64,000 bases of DNA from Antedon mediterranea. Lineage: Eukaryota; Echinodermata; Crinoidea; Comatulida; Antedonidae. The position numbers were made by a program, and so were the translations under genes. The stretch covers positions 23,311,201 to 23,375,200 of the forward strand of contig NC_092670.1 in assembly GCF_964355755.1 (NCBI RefSeq), written 5' to 3'. How positions within the stretch are numbered: the first letter of the stretch is position 1; every line of letters starts with the position of its first letter. The notes beneath the pieces were generated by a model. The model searched no databases and was not told the origin of the DNA. It worked only from the letters and a program-made list of their open reading frames with translations. Positions 26,301 through 38,178 of this stretch are shown here, in pieces.

Positions 26301-26309
26301 TAAGTGAGT

Positions 26310-26370
26310 TGTGGTTTAATAGTTTAGTGCTCATCCTTCAAAATCAAAGCTTGGGTTCAACTCGTAGTGA
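26310..26370 (+). other. tRNA-like (possible SINE head) segment
   Basis: GTGGTTTAATAGTTTAGTGC has an A-box-like spacing and GGTTCAACTCG at 26354-26364 fits the B-box consensus GGTTCRANTCC with one change. No cloverleaf with a proper acceptor stem is apparent, so a tRNA-derived SINE remnant is likelier than a gene. Confidence 0.3.
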
Positions 26371-26794
26371 CTATTATGGTTGTACACGTGATGGTTCCAA
26401 CATTTGAATATGAATAGATATTTTATGCCAATTTTTTCGACCAAAAATTACGAGAAAAAAAAATTTAATCAACTTTATTTTGTTATTTTTCTACGTAAGT
26501 GAATAAGTTTATTAACATTGCAAAATGGCCTATTCAGAGTATGATACTATTAATTTTCTTTTTTCATGTTTTTTTTTAGTTTAGAATACATTATACTAAA
26601 CTTTTTGGGTTTAGTTCTGAACATGGTCCTTACCTTTCGCTGATCGTTTTAGGCATATGCATCGCATACGTATCCAAGGCCTACCGGTACGGTAGGCATT
26701 ATTTGTGAACAAGAATGAATCCTATTATAAACATAATATAGTAAGACCTCTATCTGTACAAGTATTTATTAGTAACGATACTTTCTAGCTAGGC

Positions 26795-27615
26795 ACACCA
26801 CCGTTATTTGTTAAGTCTGTCGCAATGTTTAAGGTTGGATCCCGTTTCCACAAGCAACCAACTATACACTGAAAGGAAAAAACGTGACAGAAGAAATATA
26901 AGGATTGGACAGATTTAGAAACCGGACCATCTTTTGCTAAGTTAAAGAGGCATTGATTGAAACAAATCCGGTACCAAATTTCCTTCCCCAACGGAACCAA
27001 TTGTAGGCCTAACACTCAGAAGTCTAATCAACGCGCACGCATAATTATATGACCGTGACGTGACAGAGAAAACATCAATAGACCGATTTGGAACCAGGAC
27101 CGTACTTTGCCAAGTCAAGAGGTTCCAGTAAAGTTTGCAATAATTTACGGTTAGTGATAAGACTTGAACCGGAAATCCCCTTCACCAACGGAACCAGGAC
27201 CATACTTTGACAAGTCAAGAGGTTCTAGTAAAGTTTGCAATCATTGATACGGTTAGCGAAACGACTTGAACCGGAAATTCCCTTCACCAACGGAACCAAC
27301 TGTAGGCCTCACTCAGTTTAATCATACGCACATGAACGTGACAGGAGAACCACCAGGATAGACCAATTTAGAACCAGGACCGTACTTTGACAAGTCAAGA
27401 GGTTCTAAAGGTAAAGATACGGTTAGCGATACGACTTGAACCGGAAACCCCTTCCCCAACGGAACCGACTGCACTGACAAGTTTGCTCAACGCACTGAAA
27501 GTAACTAGTAGCATACAAAAGTATCAGAGACCCACTTTCATTTTGTCAAGGGACCGTGTAGGCCCATCAATATAATACGAAAATCGGAAAATCCCCTTCC
27601 CTGACGGAACTACTG
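26795..27615. repeat. Diverged tandem array, roughly 4-5 units
   Basis: The words AACCAGGACCGTACTTTG, CAAGTCAAGAGGTTC, GACTTGAACCGGAAA, CCCCTTC.CCAACGGAACC and GTAGGCCT...CACTCAG recur in the same order, with units of about 90-190 bp because of internal deletions. Unit starts are visible near 26925, 27095, 27187, 27370 and a worn one near 27545. No coding capacity. Confidence 0.7.
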
Positions 27616-28290
27616 TACATTCGACACGGACGTCCACATACTTTTGGTAAATAAAGTTAACAACATCCTATAAGCGCCCCCATAACTGTATTGACTGTGA
27701 ACTCGCTTATGACGTTCAATGACGTCAAAAATGTCCAAAACAAACCATTCGATGATCTAATGTTTTGTGGTCGTTCCTAGTTCGAGTCCGGGTATCATCC
27801 CTTAAGTATTGTTTATTCTGATAGAAGCTCCACTCATCATTCAGTGAATACAAACTTGACGCATGCAATTTATTAATTGATTGTTTTGCTAATTATGTGT
27901 TGTTTTCTTTAGAGTAATATCTGTTGATCTCTTGGAGGATTCTCAAAGAATGGAAGATCGTTGATCAAGGAGATCAGCGGCTTAAATCGCGATCGTCTAC
28001 TTCTGTAGAATCCAACACCGCTCACAAACAACGTTAGCATTTATAATAATGAAAACCACCATCACAACAATTTAATAACAGTCAAAGGACACTTTAGTCT
28101 ACACAGAGTCACACACTTTAAATTTTACTCCAATTTTCTTAGAATACAACTTATATCATTAAGTAAGTCTTTTTACTTCTCTCAGTGTTTATTTAAACAA
28201 ACACGAATTTCCGTATACACTTTAATAGGCCAAGTTTTCCAAATGTTGTTTAAATTACAACTGAATGTCAATTCATTGCATGCAAGCCTT
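27616..28290. other. Spacer with a lone B-box-like motif
   Basis: AGTTCGAGTCC at about 27779 resembles a pol III B-box but no matching A-box or tRNA fold is seen. Otherwise featureless AT-rich sequence. Confidence 0.3.
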
Positions 28291-28291
28291 T

Positions 28292-28445
28292 AAAGCTCTG
28301 TCCACACTATCAAACTAGTTTGACAAAGTGTGATGTGTCCAAATATGGTAGTGATGGTCAAATATGGTAGTGATATGACATCATCATGTCCATTATATGG
28401 GCACATCACATTTTTTTGTCACATAGACAGTGTAGACAAGAGTTA
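28292..28445. mobile_element. Family A element, copy 7
   Basis: About 154 bp. Left end AAAGCTCTGTCCACACTATC; right end CACATAGACAGTGTAGACA, where the usual AAGTTTGAT is deleted. Interior TGATGTGTCCAAATATGG and TATGGGCACATCACA. Confidence 0.85.
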
Positions 28446-29935
28446 AGACAAAGTGAATTAAACCTGTGAAAAGTACAATTCACTCTGATTAAACTTTAAC
28501 CTCAAGTTTTGAATTATAAATAAATGTATACACTTGTTAGTATCAGTGTCGGATACAGAAATTAAATTTCTCGTATACAAATGAAAATGTGCATCTGTTG
28601 TGAGAATATTTGCTGTTTATTTAAGCGTACTATAACAATGGCCTATAATGATAAGGGTGGTTCGGCACTTGCTCCCATCTGCATCAAACCCTATCCTCTT
28701 TCCCCTGCCCCACACATAAACCAAACACAATCCCCTACCTCTATCTGCATCGTCTTGAAGTGATGATTGGACACAGATGAGTATAATAGTATCAGTATCA
28801 TTCTTATCATTACGGATGGTAATGTTTAAATCAATACTGTTATCCTTATTATGTTAATATTTATAATCATTATCAATATCATAATTATCGTATCACTATT
28901 ATAATCATTATCATATCGTTCGTTTAAAAGCCCAAACAAAGAACGAATAAATACGAAGAAAGCAATGTAGTTAAACTGATGATTAAATTTTATTGCAGTT
29001 TATAGTCATCCCATCATTGAATTTATTCTTGATGTTAATGGATGTTTTTTTTTTTTTTTTTTGCAATTGTTAATTTCGTGAAAATAATTTAAAAACAGGC
29101 CTTTCTCTAATTATAGAACAATGGTAAGGTGCCTATATAAATGCAACATTATTATATTTAATGTCACGTGTCAACGACTGCACAGAGTGCGCAACATAGC
29201 GTCCGGTTCTCTGTTCTATTACTGTGTCTAAAAAATATAACATTATCTGTCCAGTATCATAGGCAAATTCTGTAATACAGTGTCACATGTTAAAGTTTGT
29301 TTAAATACAGGCGTCGCGTCGTGTATTACAGAATTTTCCATACTGACAAAATGATAGATACAGTACCGACAATCGGCTAAATATCCGGTCTTTCTATTTA
29401 GTTAGTACCAAAAGGTTCATTTATTAATTTTTTCTCTTTTGTTGGCCTAATAAATATATATTTTATCGTAATAAAAGTTTATTTGATACATTCAGTTAAA
29501 TGATACGGTACTGAATCCATGTAACTTTTCGTTTTTTTTTGTGTTGAAAATTGATTGTTTGTATTGCAACCGTACTTTTTTTAACTATTGTTATGTGTAA
29601 TTAAACATTTATCAAGAAATAAATAGCAGAAATAAGTACTGAAAGACACTATGCAATATGAATCTATACTTTTTCGTTTTAACAACTAATGTTTTTTGTT
29701 GCAACCTTACGGTTTTATAACTATTGTTATGTAGAATCATTGAACTTTAGGGCCTACTAATGTGTTAAGAAATAAATGTTTTAGACTGCTTAAAGTAGGA
29801 AGTATATTGTGTATGATGAGTGCAGTGTAGGACGCTCGAAAGTTTCCTGTATACAATCACGTTGAATGCTTTACAACAAGGGGCACGCTTATAAGAATAT
29901 GAATGAATCTTGCTGCTGATGACAAATCACAGATT
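28446..29935. other. Spacer upstream of the bHLH gene
   Basis: No ORF of note. Contains ATTATCAT-rich simple sequence (28790-28920), a T-run at 29046-29062, and E-box hexamers CACGTG (about 29164) and CACATG (about 29284). A pair of diverged words (TTTTCGTTTT...TTGTTTGTATTGCAACC... and TTTTCGTTTT...TTGTTGCAACCTTAC) at about 29525 and 29670 marks a small direct duplication. Confidence 0.4.
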
Positions 29936-29939
29936 CGTG

Positions 29940-30075
29940 ACGTATGACGCATGTGCTCAGTCACAAGTGATTTCATTGGTTTAATCTGTTCAACGCTCCG
30001 CCCACCTTCTTATACGAACACTATTTAATGGCGTTATAATCGCGATATAAATTATGCTTTGGCTAATATTACACA
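29940..30075 (+). promoter_or_regulatory. Candidate core promoter of the bHLH gene
   Basis: In order: TGACGTATGACGCA (CRE/AP-1-like, 29938-29951), an inverted CCAAT box ATTGG (29975-29979), a GC-box-like CCGCCCACC (29998-30005) and TATAAAT (30046-30052). Spacing fits a TATA promoter with initiation near 30075-30080, giving a 5' leader of about 350 nt. Motif-based only. Confidence 0.5.
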
Positions 30076-30126
30076 TTTTGCTTACCGTTATATTTTCTAA
30101 TAGAGTAACCATTACTTGTGTGGTAG

Positions 30127-30363
30127 ATGTTTTTCAATTTTGAATATTTTTGTCTAGCAGCGTATACAACAGTGTTACGTAACGCCTACTGTTTCTCAAG
30201 CCAAACGAAGCATTCGGTACTTCAGCTAACTTTTGGGTACGATTCCAAGAGACACTTAATGCATCTTAAAACATTTTTGTTTGTAATATCGGAAATTGTG
30301 ACGTGTAGCTTTTGTGAATTCGTACCACTTATATCACTTATATATGTATATTTCTCATTGTAA
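30127..30363 (+). other. Upstream ORF in the bHLH leader
   Basis: A 78-codon ATG-initiated frame lies between the proposed TATA box and the bHLH start, ending 66 nt before it, in a different frame. The peptide (starts MFFNFEYFCLAAY) is hydrophobic and unrecognised. If the leader starts where the TATA box predicts, it would be a long uORF able to dampen translation; otherwise chance. Confidence 0.3.
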
Positions 30364-30429
30364 ATCTTGAAGTTGTTGAATATCGTTTTGTACACACTTG
30401 AAGGGCTTAGAAACTTCCAATCTAACGTC

Positions 30430-31083
30430 ATGACCGACTCGCAGTATTTGAAAGAAAACTTTGAGAATAAGCCGCATTTACAGTCTTGCTTCCAGTCGGC
30501 TCACAACTTCGGAGGGATGATGGACGTACCGTGTTCGTCGTATTTGTCTGACGGAGCGTCGCAATCACTCCAATATATGGCAACGTTAGAAAAAGACTTT
30601 TCGACACCAAGTGGTGGTGACTATTTCTACAATGGCGAGAATGAGCACAAATCAAGTTCCTGCACATCGTTTGAAAGTCAACTAGACGGCTCACAAACGT
30701 ACGGCTGCCGAAGGTCTACGAACGAAAAACGAGATCGTATAAACGAACGAGAACGGGAACGCATGCACCAACTGTGTGACGCGTTTGAGCGATTACGAGG
30801 CGTGCTTCCGTACAAGAAAGCTAAAAAGGGTCCAAATAGACAAAAGCTATCCAAAATTTCGACGCTTCTTCTTGCGCAAAATTACATAAAAACCCTAGAG
30901 GATCTGCTACATAGCAATCAAGAATATGATGTGCCGCAGTTACCGGCAAATCACAACTCAATCGGAGATTTTCTTGGTAATGCGATGTTGACAATGACGA
31001 CACCAGATACGTACACGCAACAGAATCAGTACAACTACTATCAAACTCAACAATCCGAGCACCATACCTTTCCGTATGTATAG
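30430..31083 (+). CDS. bHLH transcription factor, Atonal superfamily
   Basis: Intronless gene for a 217-aa nuclear DNA-binding protein. The basic region and start of helix 1 read NERERERM at 105-112, with the Glu and Arg residues that contact the CANNTG E-box. Helix 1 is about 113-127 (HQLCDAFERLRGVLP), the loop is long and lysine-rich (YKKAKKGPNRQ, 128-138), and helix 2 is KLSKISTLLLAQNYIKTLED (139-158). KLSKI.TLLLA.NYI is closest to the Mist/Beta3/Olig branch, while the inserted loop fits none of them neatly, so no symbol is given. The N-terminus is Ser/Tyr/acid-rich and the tail Gln/Tyr-rich (QQNQYNYYQTQQ), both plausible activation regions. The start is the first in-frame ATG; the frame is open a little further upstream but without ATG. 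Likely partner: an E-protein (class I bHLH). Confidence 0.9.
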   Translation: MTDSQYLKENFENKPHLQSCFQSAHNFGGMMDVPCSSYLSDGASQSLQYMATLEKDFSTPSGGDYFYNGENEHKSSSCTSFESQLDGSQTYGCRRSTNEKRDRINERERERMHQLCDAFERLRGVLPYKKAKKGPNRQKLSKISTLLLAQNYIKTLEDLLHSNQEYDVPQLPANHNSIGDFLGNAMLTMTTPDTYTQQNQYNYYQTQQSEHHTFPYV

Positions 31084-33584
31084 TGTGAGTGCACAAGTGA
31101 GTAGAACTCTTTTAAAATAGGTAGACTGGAGCTATAGAATCTGCACGGAAGAGAGACTCACTTTGATGTACAATTGACTTTTTAGCTGCGCTAAAATATT
31201 AAATACTTTATTGGGGAAAACGGGAATAGAACTCTTTAAAATGGTTGAGATTTGAACTGATCATCAAAGAGAAGAAACTCAATATTTATAAAATGAACTC
31301 ATATTAGCTGAGCTAATAGGTTTACTGACTTTTGTTTTAAAGCGAATTAATATATGTATATAATACAATACAAGGTACATAAAAAGACAGTGCTTTATTT
31401 TTATGACGCAAGTAGTTCTACCATGTTATTTTTGTCGCTGGTAGTTTCACTGTGTTTTATTGCTAAGCTAACTCGTAGGAACCACCAATAGCAGATAACA
31501 GCTATACAAACAAAGAAGAACCGGAAAAAATGAAAAGAAACTAAAATAGATAAACTTCAATTTAGAAAGATAGAAATGTAAATTTTATGACGCAAACATT
31601 TTGGACTTTCTGGTAAAGCTGATAACATATTTTATAGTAAATATTTAAAACATAAATAACTAATTGATAATTAAACCTTGCAGTGATGCCTTGATTGTTG
31701 TTGCATCTATTTAAATGTATAAGTTTTATATTAAACGTTAAAACAATCTTGTTTTCTATTTTTAGAAACTTCAAACAAACACTTAAGACCGAACACATAC
31801 TTTAATTGATTTAAAATTAAATCCTAACAATGTTATCAATGTTATGCAGTAAACACATTTTGTATCTAATTACTGCAGTATCTTATACTTTCTTGCAGTT
31901 AAAACTCGTATTGAAAATTCATTTCTTTGATAAATAATAACTGTCCTTTAATCAGATTTGAACCCACGACTATTTACAGTTAGGCCAGGGACTTACTTAT
32001 GAAATTTCATCTATGATCAAATTTGAATTTATTTAAAATTGTTATAATGATTGCACTGTTATTCCAAATTTATTGATTATGTATTATGTATAGTTTGCTG
32101 TTGTGTTCTACTCAGTACTTTTTGTAGTGCTTTTTGTAGCCCTGGGAGTAGGCTAAGTTTGAACAAACACTTTGAATGTAGTATGCGGACACAGGCCCTT
32201 ACGTTCCAGGAATCAGCAGTCTTGGCATATCTGTGTGGGCGAGCTCAAGTACATTTTGTCGGTCGACATTTATACATTTTACCAAAAGAAATTAATATTT
32301 TGTCTTCCAGTAAACGCAATATAATAATAGTAAAATGTTATTTTGTGGTAATAATTTGTACTGAAGCGATATTGGTGATAAATAAAAATAAATATATGTA
32401 TTTATGTTACATCGTTGTGTTTTTATTTTAGACTTGTTTTTAGAAATTGTTGGATTATAATTTCACAATTGATATGATTAGTTGATGTTCAGAGATTAAA
32501 ATTGAGAAGTTGGGTGCAATACACGAGACCACGAAGCCATTTCAGTTTAGCATGCTCCTTTTAAAACTGTTTACCTTATAGGCTGAAGCTAAGGCCTAAT
32601 AAGACTATATGTGGATGAAATGCCAAACGTGTTTACTGGATACGATTGCATACATTCATACTTCAGTTTGTTCCAAATGTATTAACATGTCCTGGCTATA
32701 ATTATTATTGATATAAAACAATACAATAATACATTTCTTTATTTGATTGATTGGTTGATTTAAGCATCAACTCGCAAACAACCTATTAGGCCTATATATG
32801 CCCGGATGCTTATATCTCAGATCGTCATTAAGCATGCGGGTCAACACAGGTCAAAAATTGTATGACACTGATTTCTCTTTTTATCCACCTATGGTATCTG
32901 TAGTCAAAAGGCTACAATTCTTTTCATTTCAGAATCATAGTCTACATTTTGACTCGGGATGCGCGGTAAAAACTCTTCCATGTTAAAAGCTCTTCCATGT
33001 GTAAGAAGCCTACAAAAAATCAAAATATAGGCTACGGTATTTTTTATTGGCAGCAAAAACGGTATAAATTTATAAATACCGTATTTTATCCCAAAATTTG
33101 GTGGGAAAAATACGATATACAAAATACAGTATATTTTTTATGAGTCCCGTTTTCCGCTGCCAACCGTATTAGGCCTATACGGTATTTAAAAAAAAAACGT
33201 TTTAATTAAATACGGTATTCACTTGGCAGCAGAAACAGGGCCAACACTGTTAATAAAAAATAAATTGAAATATCTCGTACACAATGGAATGTAAGGAATT
33301 GTATTTAGAAATCTTATTATGAAACACAAACAATGACATATTATTTTTGTCTTCATTATTATTGGGTAAAAAACAAAATCCGACGGTATATGAAAGAGTT
33401 CAATGCTGAGAAAAACTTCCTATAAATAATCTAGACAAATAAGATAACAATTAGTATTAAAGTTTTCCATTTATACTCAATTACTTGACCTTTCTCATTA
33501 TCATTCTTGAAAACCACAATAAAGACCGTCATTCGTTGATTATATACAATGACCCGATCCTCACTCGGGTATTACATTAAAACC
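31084..33584. other. bHLH 3' side and spacer
   Basis: No supported gene. A B-box-like GGTTCAAATCT (minus strand, about 31956-31966) may be SINE debris. The 126-codon frame at 32051-32431 has no recognised similarity. At 33034-33240 the words TACGGTATT and TTGGCAGC.AAAACGG recur in both orientations, a degraded inverted-repeat element. Confidence 0.4.
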
Positions 33585-33900
33585 ATAAAAGATGTATTGT
33601 CCCATGACAAATATGTTAATGTCACATAATAGTTATCCACTTTGATAAAAAATTGGATCCAAAAAAATATTTACCTGAAAAAACTGTTATTTAAAGCAAA
33701 ACAATGGTCAAATTGGCTGCCAACCAATGTGTTTTGGTTGAATTTAACCGTTTATTTTGTTATTTTATAATAAGTGAAAACATAATTTGTTTTACTTTTT
33801 TTTCTACGGAAGTGATTACCTTAACTGACTACAAAATAACCTACTAAAAGTCTGATTTTATTAATCTTTTTCATGTTTTTGGGAGACAATATCTTGAAAA
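33585..33900. mobile_element. Family C element, copy 1
   Basis: About 315 bp. The left end ATAAAAGATGTATTGTCCCA and the worn right end GGGAGACAATATCTTGAA are inverted. The core AATGTCACATAATAGTTATC...AATTGGCTGCCAACCAA is shared with the copy at 45.2 kb. The flanking TTAA is mutated here (ATAA / TGAA). Confidence 0.8.
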
Positions 33901-34159
33901 AAATACCGTAATTCTGTTGATCTATAGACTACAATAGTCAATCTGGGGACCATATCTTAACCCCTGTATAAAAGGATTATACCTACTGTATTATACCGCT
34001 ATGGTACAGAAACAGAAAATGGACAGAATCATTTATTTTAGTATCGGGATGACCAGGATTTATTTTAAAAGACAAAATTGTTAATAATACAAATGGTTGA
34101 ATTTTACGTCATCAAGAACATCTAAATTTTAAAAATTGAATTTCTTTTTTTTTTCATAT

Positions 34160-34440
34160 AGGAGAGTTTAGGCCTATAGTTAATAAGTTTGGTAGATTAG
34201 GAATGCTGCGTATTAAAGCAACTCGATTTATGAATTCCTTTCTACCTTCAGCAGTCAGTATATTTAATAAAAACAAACCTAGATAAGATAATTAGAATTT
34301 TCATTGTTGATAAAATTGTTGGTATTTTGCAAGTGTTGTAAATTTTTTCTACTAATTGAGTGTATTCTTTATCGCAACAGGAAGACAAGTTTCATACTGT
34401 ACTTTTTGGGTTTGTATGACAATAAAAGATTTGTATCTGT
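34160..34440 (+). pseudogene. CR1-like LINE, 3' end fragment
   Basis: A short frame reads LRIKATRFMNSFLPSAVSIF followed by a stop, the C-terminal signature of CR1-type ORF2. A ~180-nt 3' UTR follows, ending TATGACAATAAAAGATTTGT. Only the tail of the element is present. Confidence 0.6.
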
Positions 34441-34447
34441 AGGAAAA

Positions 34448-34975
34448 GCTCGATTTTTGTTCAACTTTTAAGTTGTTTTTGCTGCTACAATTATATTTTG
34501 CAACTGTTCATTTTCATGTGTAAACATTGTGATAGGTGTGTCACATATATCACTATATACGCTATGGAGAGAGCATTTGTACGTTTTGTACTATATTATT
34601 GCACAAATCCATATACAAATAGGGTATCAAAATATCGGAATAGCTCTATTTTTTCTTCAACTTTTAATTTGTTATTCTGCTACTTCGAAATGTTCCCTTT
34701 ATTTTCATGTGTAAACAATATAGGTGGGCCACGTAGGCCTAATATCACTTACATGCTTTATTGTATGAGAGAGCGTTTGTACGTGTTGTACTATTATTGC
34801 ACAAATGTGGTATCAAAATATCGATCGAGCTCGATTTTGTGTTCAACTTTAATTTTTTTTTCCTGCTACTTTGAAATTTATTTTCATATGTAAACATATG
34901 AATATAGTATAGGTTGGTCACGTAATACGGTATCACTTACTGTATGTTTTATTGTATGAGAGAGCGTTATAAAAA
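34448..34975 (+). repeat. Tandem repeat, ~190-bp unit, 2.8 copies
   Basis: Unit starts at 34448, 34643 and 34829, each beginning GCTC.ATTTT..TTCAACTTT, followed by TTTTCATGTGTAAACA, TATGAGAGAGCGTTTGTACG and TATCAAAATATCG. The third copy stops at about 34975. A 131-aa frame across it (34498-34893) is an artefact of the repeat. Confidence 0.8.
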
Positions 34976-36904
34976 ATGAATGGTCCTGGGGTAAATTACA
35001 TTTGAAAATCTCCCTTGAGTGAGTATCTTCACCCTCCGTCATTTGTGAATGTGTCAATCTCACGAGAAAATCACCGTATACAGTATTAGTAGTGTCATAG
35101 GGCCTACAACCAATTTTCGTGTAGAATTTTAAACGTAGGCCTACGTGCACGTTGCGGGTGACCTACATCATCGTCCTGGTAATGAATTAAAAATCTACTT
35201 GTTATATGATTTAGAAGAATAACACAAAATAAGCAGGCCTTTAGCTTAAGTTCATAATAATCAAATCGTATAGAATATATATTTATATATATATAACCAC
35301 ACCTGTGGTTATCTTAACGTAATCTTATATAATTGTTAAGTTAGATGATATAATTGTTCATTTATTATGAGAGTTATTTTTTATTATAATATAAAGACCA
35401 ATGATTTGTTTTATTTTATCTACTTGGTCACTTGACCTTAAAGAAACCTGTAATGCCTTGATCCACGCCTGTTCTTAACTGCAGTCAATATCCACGTCCA
35501 CCTATGCAACAGGTAACGACCTATATTGCTATTTGACTACAGAGCCAAAAATAACTAATTTATTTCCATATACGAATTGCTGGATAGCCTCACACTACTA
35601 AGCATGTATATACTTTCGAATTACATAAATTAATATAGGTCTACTATTTTTTAAAAAAAACAACATAAAATTGAATAAAATATATATACAGTATACTTTT
35701 TAAAATTAAATTACGATGTCTTATGTTATTATTTAGCAGCGTATACGTTGCTATCAATCTCAACAGTGGCGTTGGATTATTGTTGCGTTTTTTATTTAAA
35801 TTTAGCCTTAAAACCACCTTAAAAAATTAGGTCCATAACTCATGTAAAAATAAGTTAAATCAACTTTCAAAACTTTCTATATGGACAATTTCATTTGTGA
35901 ATTTACTATTTACTTGATTTCAACTCCCGCACGCGTAAACAAAAACTTCACACCTAAAAGGACTCATTACTATCAAATTAACAAACAACTCAATGACCAT
36001 ACTGTGTAAAAAAGACAAACAATGCCACAAGACAAACAGATCGAATCCCAATTCAATCGTATAATTGCCCAATTATGATCTACCTGTCTCTCATCAAGTG
36101 TCCACGCGTGCGTGTCCACCTGTAAAAACTTCCAAATAAAAACATAACATAATTCCAATGCAATAGCAGCAATATGTTGAAGATCAACAATTGCTCCTTC
36201 AGCCTATTGTTGTGGCCATCTTTCATCTAGGCCTACCTCTTGAGCCTCATACAAAATGATTGTAACCACATCGGAAGGCCTTGGTCCGCAACAAAAGTCT
36301 CACCTTGGATAACTCCACTCTTCCAGAATTCTTTCAATCTTCAAGATGCCCTACTCACTGTCGACATTACTCAACACTGCCCCTTCACTAAAGAGACACG
36401 TGGTTAATTTGTTTTTAGCGATACATAAGTATCTTTGTCGCTTTACCGATGCACTAACGTACCTGGGGCATTCCTCTGCATGAATTTATATACACTTTTG
36501 AAACAGTGGCACACTTCTTTGAAAAAGGTGTATCTTGATTAATTAAGATTAACAGAATGTTTAGTTGTACTTGTAGGACCGAGTAAACTTGATATTGAAC
36601 GTCGCTTTTAAATCAGCGCGACACGTTGTTCCATTTACAATTTTTAAAAAGAGACAATTTACAAGAATATAATTATGATAAAACTACGAAATACTGTAAA
36701 CCTAAAAAACTATTAAGAAAATAAATAAAAATTAAATTATCAATCTAAATGTTAAAGAGTATTTATTCAATACTTTATACCATGTGTTATTATATTATTA
36801 TTTATATTATAAATCCAAGAGCTGCATAGGCAGGGCATAGAAACAAATCAAGATCAAATATTTGTATTATTATATACTTAAATAATAATTAATTCTATTT
36901 TCCT
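34976..36904. other. Spacer, no gene supported
   Basis: AT-rich. Contains a short AT dinucleotide run (about 35277-35297) directly followed by the palindrome AACCACACCTGTGGTT. The frames seen have no recognisable similarity. Confidence 0.4.
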
Positions 36905-37275
36905 CGATACATTCCATCTCGTCGCCTCGCTCCTCTGACATCATCTATTCCCTGTTTCCGCACTAAGACTTACGGTAGATGCTCATTTTCTTTTGTTGCA
37001 TCCTCTCTCTGGAACGAACTCCCTTCTTCTGTAAAACTTTCATCCGCTTTTGACTCGTTTAGGATTAATCAAAAAACCCATTCATTTATTGTTATTATAT
37101 GGAGAGCTTGGTTGGTCTCCAATTAGGCCTAACGATATTAGGATAGGGGTTGATAGTTGCTTTTGCCTTTTTACTTTTCTGTTAATAGTTATATTTTATA
37201 TTGTTATTGTGAAGGATGCACCTTTGTGCTAAGTGTGCCACCGATCTAAAGGTGTAATTCCAAATAAATAAATAA
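36905..37275 (+). pseudogene. LINE ORF2 C-terminal fragment and tail
   Basis: One frame contains SFVASSLWNELPSSVKLSSA followed by FDSFRI, the conserved C-terminal end of jockey/CR1-type LINE proteins. Frameshifts break the upstream part. The 3' end is TCCAAATAAATAAATAAAA, a short tandem tail typical of these elements. Confidence 0.6.
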
Positions 37276-37784
37276 AATATGATACTGATTGGATATGTTT
37301 ACATTAATAAAGTAATTTCCATATCACCATTACAATACGCGAACGCGTCGAACCGGCGAGTTCTCTATAGCAGAGCGACTGCCGTTTATTCCATAATATA
37401 AAAGCCATTATATTATTATTATTATAGGCCAATAACCGATATGTTTACCTGTTACGAGTTCAACAACATATAAAGTGTTTAGTAATACAACTATTTTTTG
37501 TATTGTTTTCAAATTTTTTGTTATTTTATTTACGTTATCCATACAATCTTAGCGTTAAGTATTTAATTGTTCAATGGTATATAAGACCAGTGGCAATGGA
37601 GAATGCATTGATTAGGCTCATCTATCTTTACGGAATAGGCTTAGCATAAAAGACCTATTTGTCGGTTATGTTAGAAGATTTAATTTTAAGTGTCTCTTAA
37701 AGTAATCTTTCCTATTACGTCGAAGGTCATGGCTGATTTATGGTAAGCAAATTAACAAACCTGACATACATTTTGTACAAACAA
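37276..37784. other. Spacer, no gene supported
   Basis: AT-rich sequence with no ORF or repeat I can define. Confidence 0.4.
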
Positions 37785-38175
37785 TACAGTAGAATCCCAG
37801 GGGACACCTTGGGGATCGACCAATAGGCCTACTGATGTCCCTAGCTGGCGTTGGCCGATACTGTTAAAATGTCCTCTATGTCATGAAACAGTGTCTCCTT
37901 AATAGGGGTGTCCCAACGGAGGGGTTCTAATGTATAACCTAAAATTATATGTTTATTTTATTTCTAATTTATAATTGTTAAAAATATATATAAAGCCTGG
38001 TTCACATCGGATGCACAAGGATGTGTGCAAGGTGACATTCACACCTCTCCTTCTGAACACATTCAGGGGACACCCCTATTCAGCGGAGCTCCTTTTCAGA
38101 AGATAACAACCCCTATCGCCGCCGGTGCCCTATCCAGGAGACACCCCAAAGTAGACTCGTATTCAATAGTACACC
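37785..38175. repeat. GGGGACAC-family element, diverged
   Basis: ACAGTAGAATCCCAGGGGAC (37785) and an inverted worn end (AACGGAGGGGTTCTAATGTA, 37917-37936) frame TGTCC-rich sequence. A second fragment at about 38058-38150 has GGGGACACCCC and GGAGACACCCC words. Similar pieces lie at 41265-41310 and flank the family C copy at 45.2-45.5 kb. Confidence 0.55.
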
Positions 38176-38178
38176 ACT

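Noticed and set aside
30428-31096. Two minus-strand ORFs opposite the bHLH gene
   Set aside because: Shadow frames of a real coding sequence; no features of their own.
23351-31990. tRNA genes at 23.35, 26.31, 27.78 and 31.96 kb
   Set aside because: Only isolated A- or B-box-like words; no complete cloverleaf with paired acceptor stem. Two are kept as possible SINE heads.
32051-32431. 126-codon ORF downstream of the bHLH gene
   Set aside because: No recognisable domain, AT-driven composition, no splice or promoter context.
34498-34893. 131-codon ORF
   Set aside because: Lies inside the ~190-bp tandem repeat; it repeats because the DNA does.
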